A DNA stretch of 64,000 nt from positions 1-64,000 of the forward strand of contig JBOEGS010000009.1 of the NCBI GenBank assembly GCA_050633545.1. Reading direction: 5' to 3'. Position 1 is the stretch's first letter. Each line of letters opens with the position of its first letter. Below the pieces are notes generated by a model. It did no database searches. It was given only the letters and a program-made list of their open reading frames with translations, and had not been told where the DNA came from. Below, piece after piece: positions 62,841-64,000 of this stretch. A program made the translations under genes and the position numbers. The DNA is from Litorivita sp050633545 (GTDB lineage: Bacteria; Pseudomonadota; Alphaproteobacteria; Rhodobacterales; Rhodobacteraceae).

Positions 62841-64000
62841 TCAGGCGTCCACATCGCCGAATTGCGTGCCCGCCGCGCCGGTGTCCTGTTTGGACCAGTC
62901 GCGCTTCACGCCGAGCCATTCCAGCACCGTCGAGGCCACAAAGACCGAGCTATAGGTGCCGACAAAGATGCCCCAGATCATCGCAAAGACAAAGCCGCGG
63001 ATCACATCGCCGCCCAGCACAAACAGAGCGATCAGCGCCAAAAGCGTGGTCACAGAGGTCATCATCGTGCGGCTGAGGGTTTCGTTGATCGACAGGTTGA
63101 GCACCTCGCGCAGGGGTTTGGTTTTGTATTTACGCAGGTTCTCGCGCACGCGGTCAAACACCACCACCGTATCGTTGAGCGAATAGCCCACGATGGTCAA
63201 AAGCGCGGCAATTATCGCCAGATCAAAGCGGATTTGCAGCACGGCAAAGACGCCGATGGTCAGCAAGACATCGTGGATCAGGGCCGCGACCGCCCCCACC
63301 GCGAATTGCCATTCAAAGCGCAGCCAGATGTAGAACAGCACCGCCGCAATCGCCAAAACCACGGCCAAAAGCGCGGTCTGGATCAATTCACCCGACACTT
63401 TCGGCCCGACCGATTCGACCGAGACGAATTTGATATCGGGCGCCGCCTCTTGCAATGCGCCTTCCACGGCGAGGATCATCTCTTGCGAGACGGATTCTTC
63501 GCCGTCTTGGGCCTGAATACGCACCATGGCGACGTTTTGATCGGCGCCGAAAGTAGGATCGAAGACTTCGGTGATGCTCACATCGCCAAGGTCCAGCGTA
63601 TCAATCGCGCCGCGGTAAGCGGCGATATCGACCGGCGTCGCGCTTTGGGTGCGGATCGTGGTGCCGCCGCGGAAATCGATGCCGAAATTGAGCCCTTGGG
63701 TGGTGAAGCTGAAGGCCGACACCAGCAAAAGCAGAACCGAGGCCCCGACGGTCACACGCCAGCGGCGGAAGAAATCCCATTGGGTGATCTCGGGCACCAG
63801 TTTGAGGCTGCGACCGGCCAGCACCTGTTTGGGGCGCTTGCGCTCGAACCAATAGACCACAAACAGGCGGGTGACAAAGATGGCGGTAAAGACCGAGGTC
63901 ATGATGCCAAGGCCCAGCGTGATGGCAAAGCCGCGCACAGGGCCGGAGCCGACCATATAAAGGATCAGCGCGGTGATGAAGGTGGTGATATTGGCGTCGA
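62841..64000 (-). CDS. secDF: Protein translocase SecD-SecF fused frame (partial)
   Basis: Partial at the window edge. From the edge, DANITTFITALILYMVGSGPVRGF and GLGIMTSVFTAIFVTRLFVVYW are the end of SecD (its last transmembrane helices). Without any stop the frame continues through KRPKQVLAG into SKLKLVPE-type SecF sequence (here RSLKLVPEITQWDFFRRWR), then GLNFGIDFRGGT, YSLNDTVVVFDRVREN and NETLSRTMMTS. SecD and SecF use the proton gradient to assist Sec export. In many relatives these are two genes; here they form one frame. A GTG at the VLAG position is the only evident start for a separate SecF. Confidence 0.88.
   Translation of the reverse strand, partial: DANITTFITALILYMVGSGPVRGFAITLGLGIMTSVFTAIFVTRLFVVYWFERKRPKQVLAGRSLKLVPEITQWDFFRRWRVTVGASVLLLLVSAFSFTTQGLNFGIDFRGGTTIRTQSATPVDIAAYRGAIDTLDLGDVSITEVFDPTFGADQNVAMVRIQAQDGEESVSQEMILAVEGALQEAAPDIKFVSVESVGPKVSGELIQTALLAVVLAIAAVLFYIWLRFEWQFAVGAVAALIHDVLLTIGVFAVLQIRFDLAIIAALLTIVGYSLNDTVVVFDRVRENLRKYKTKPLREVLNLSINETLSRTMMTSVTTLLALIALFVLGGDVIRGFVFAMIWGIFVGTYSSVFVASTVLEWLGVKRDWSKQDTGAAGTQFGDVDA

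Noticed and set aside
1..64000. CRISPR array or insertion sequence
   Set aside because: No regularly spaced direct repeats with spacers and no transposase-like protein were seen. The only tandem arrays are the 27-bp repeat and short microsatellites.

Overview
The window is high-GC DNA from an alphaproteobacterium, almost certainly a member of the Rhodobacterales (Rhodobacteraceae). The evidence is a complete RcGTA-type gene transfer agent (GTA) cluster, the fabD-fabG-acpP-fabF-mltG order beside it, an ftsB-pdhA-pdhB-pdhC order in which the E1 beta subunit carries a lipoyl domain, and glnB-glnA and ccmABCDG arrangements usual in this group. Most of the window is chromosomal housekeeping sequence. 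Many long antisense open frames are by-products of the high third-position GC.

Layout. 0.3-7.1 kb: a PEP-mutase-like enzyme, a TPM-domain membrane protein, two tandem cyclophilins, pgk, an SDR oxidoreductase and an AidB-type acyl-CoA dehydrogenase. 7.3-12.5 kb: ftsB, the pyruvate dehydrogenase genes pdhA-pdhB-pdhC and cysE. 12.7-26.9 kb (minus strand): an apparently intact 17-gene GTA cluster running from terminase (gp1/gp2) to the baseplate megatron (gp15). 27.3-32.7 kb: mltG, fabF, acpP, fabG and fabD, with an ABA4-like membrane protein on the other strand. 33-40 kb: a cytochrome b561-YceI fusion, a separate YceI protein, rpsF-rpsR-rplI, a DUF1330 protein, trigger factor, and a frameshifted gene for a small secreted protein. 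40.4-49.2 kb: tRNA-Leu(UAG), a NIT-domain chemoreceptor, a Hint-domain protein, nnrED, glnB-glnA, a lytic transglycosylase and a small glyoxalase-superfamily protein. 49.2-58.7 kb: a heme-dependent N-demethylase-like protein, a hydrolase-OsmC fusion, purB, a small secreted cysteine peptide, fliG, a DUF1223 protein and aconitase. 58.8-64 kb: a VPLPA-CTERM protein, the cytochrome c maturation genes ccmA-B-C-D-G, an Mth938-like protein and a SecD-SecF fused frame that runs off the right edge.

How genes work together. The GTA genes encode a small siphovirus-like particle that packages random host DNA. All head, neck, tail and baseplate functions known from the main RcGTA structural cluster are present and none is visibly broken. 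No integrase, lysis gene or head-fibre gene lies beside them, as expected for RcGTA-type systems with dispersed accessory loci. The most striking regulatory feature is just upstream of gp1: a near-consensus sigma-70 promoter followed within about 20 nt by a strong intrinsic terminator pointing at the GTA genes. This layout fits control of GTA expression by antitermination.

Other notable items are the SecD-SecF fused frame, a Hint-domain protein without a catalytic cysteine, a gene whose 3' end (with stop codon) is tandemly repeated in 27-bp units, a small exosortase-type protein broken by two apparent single-base losses, and a palindromic operator candidate upstream of pdhA.
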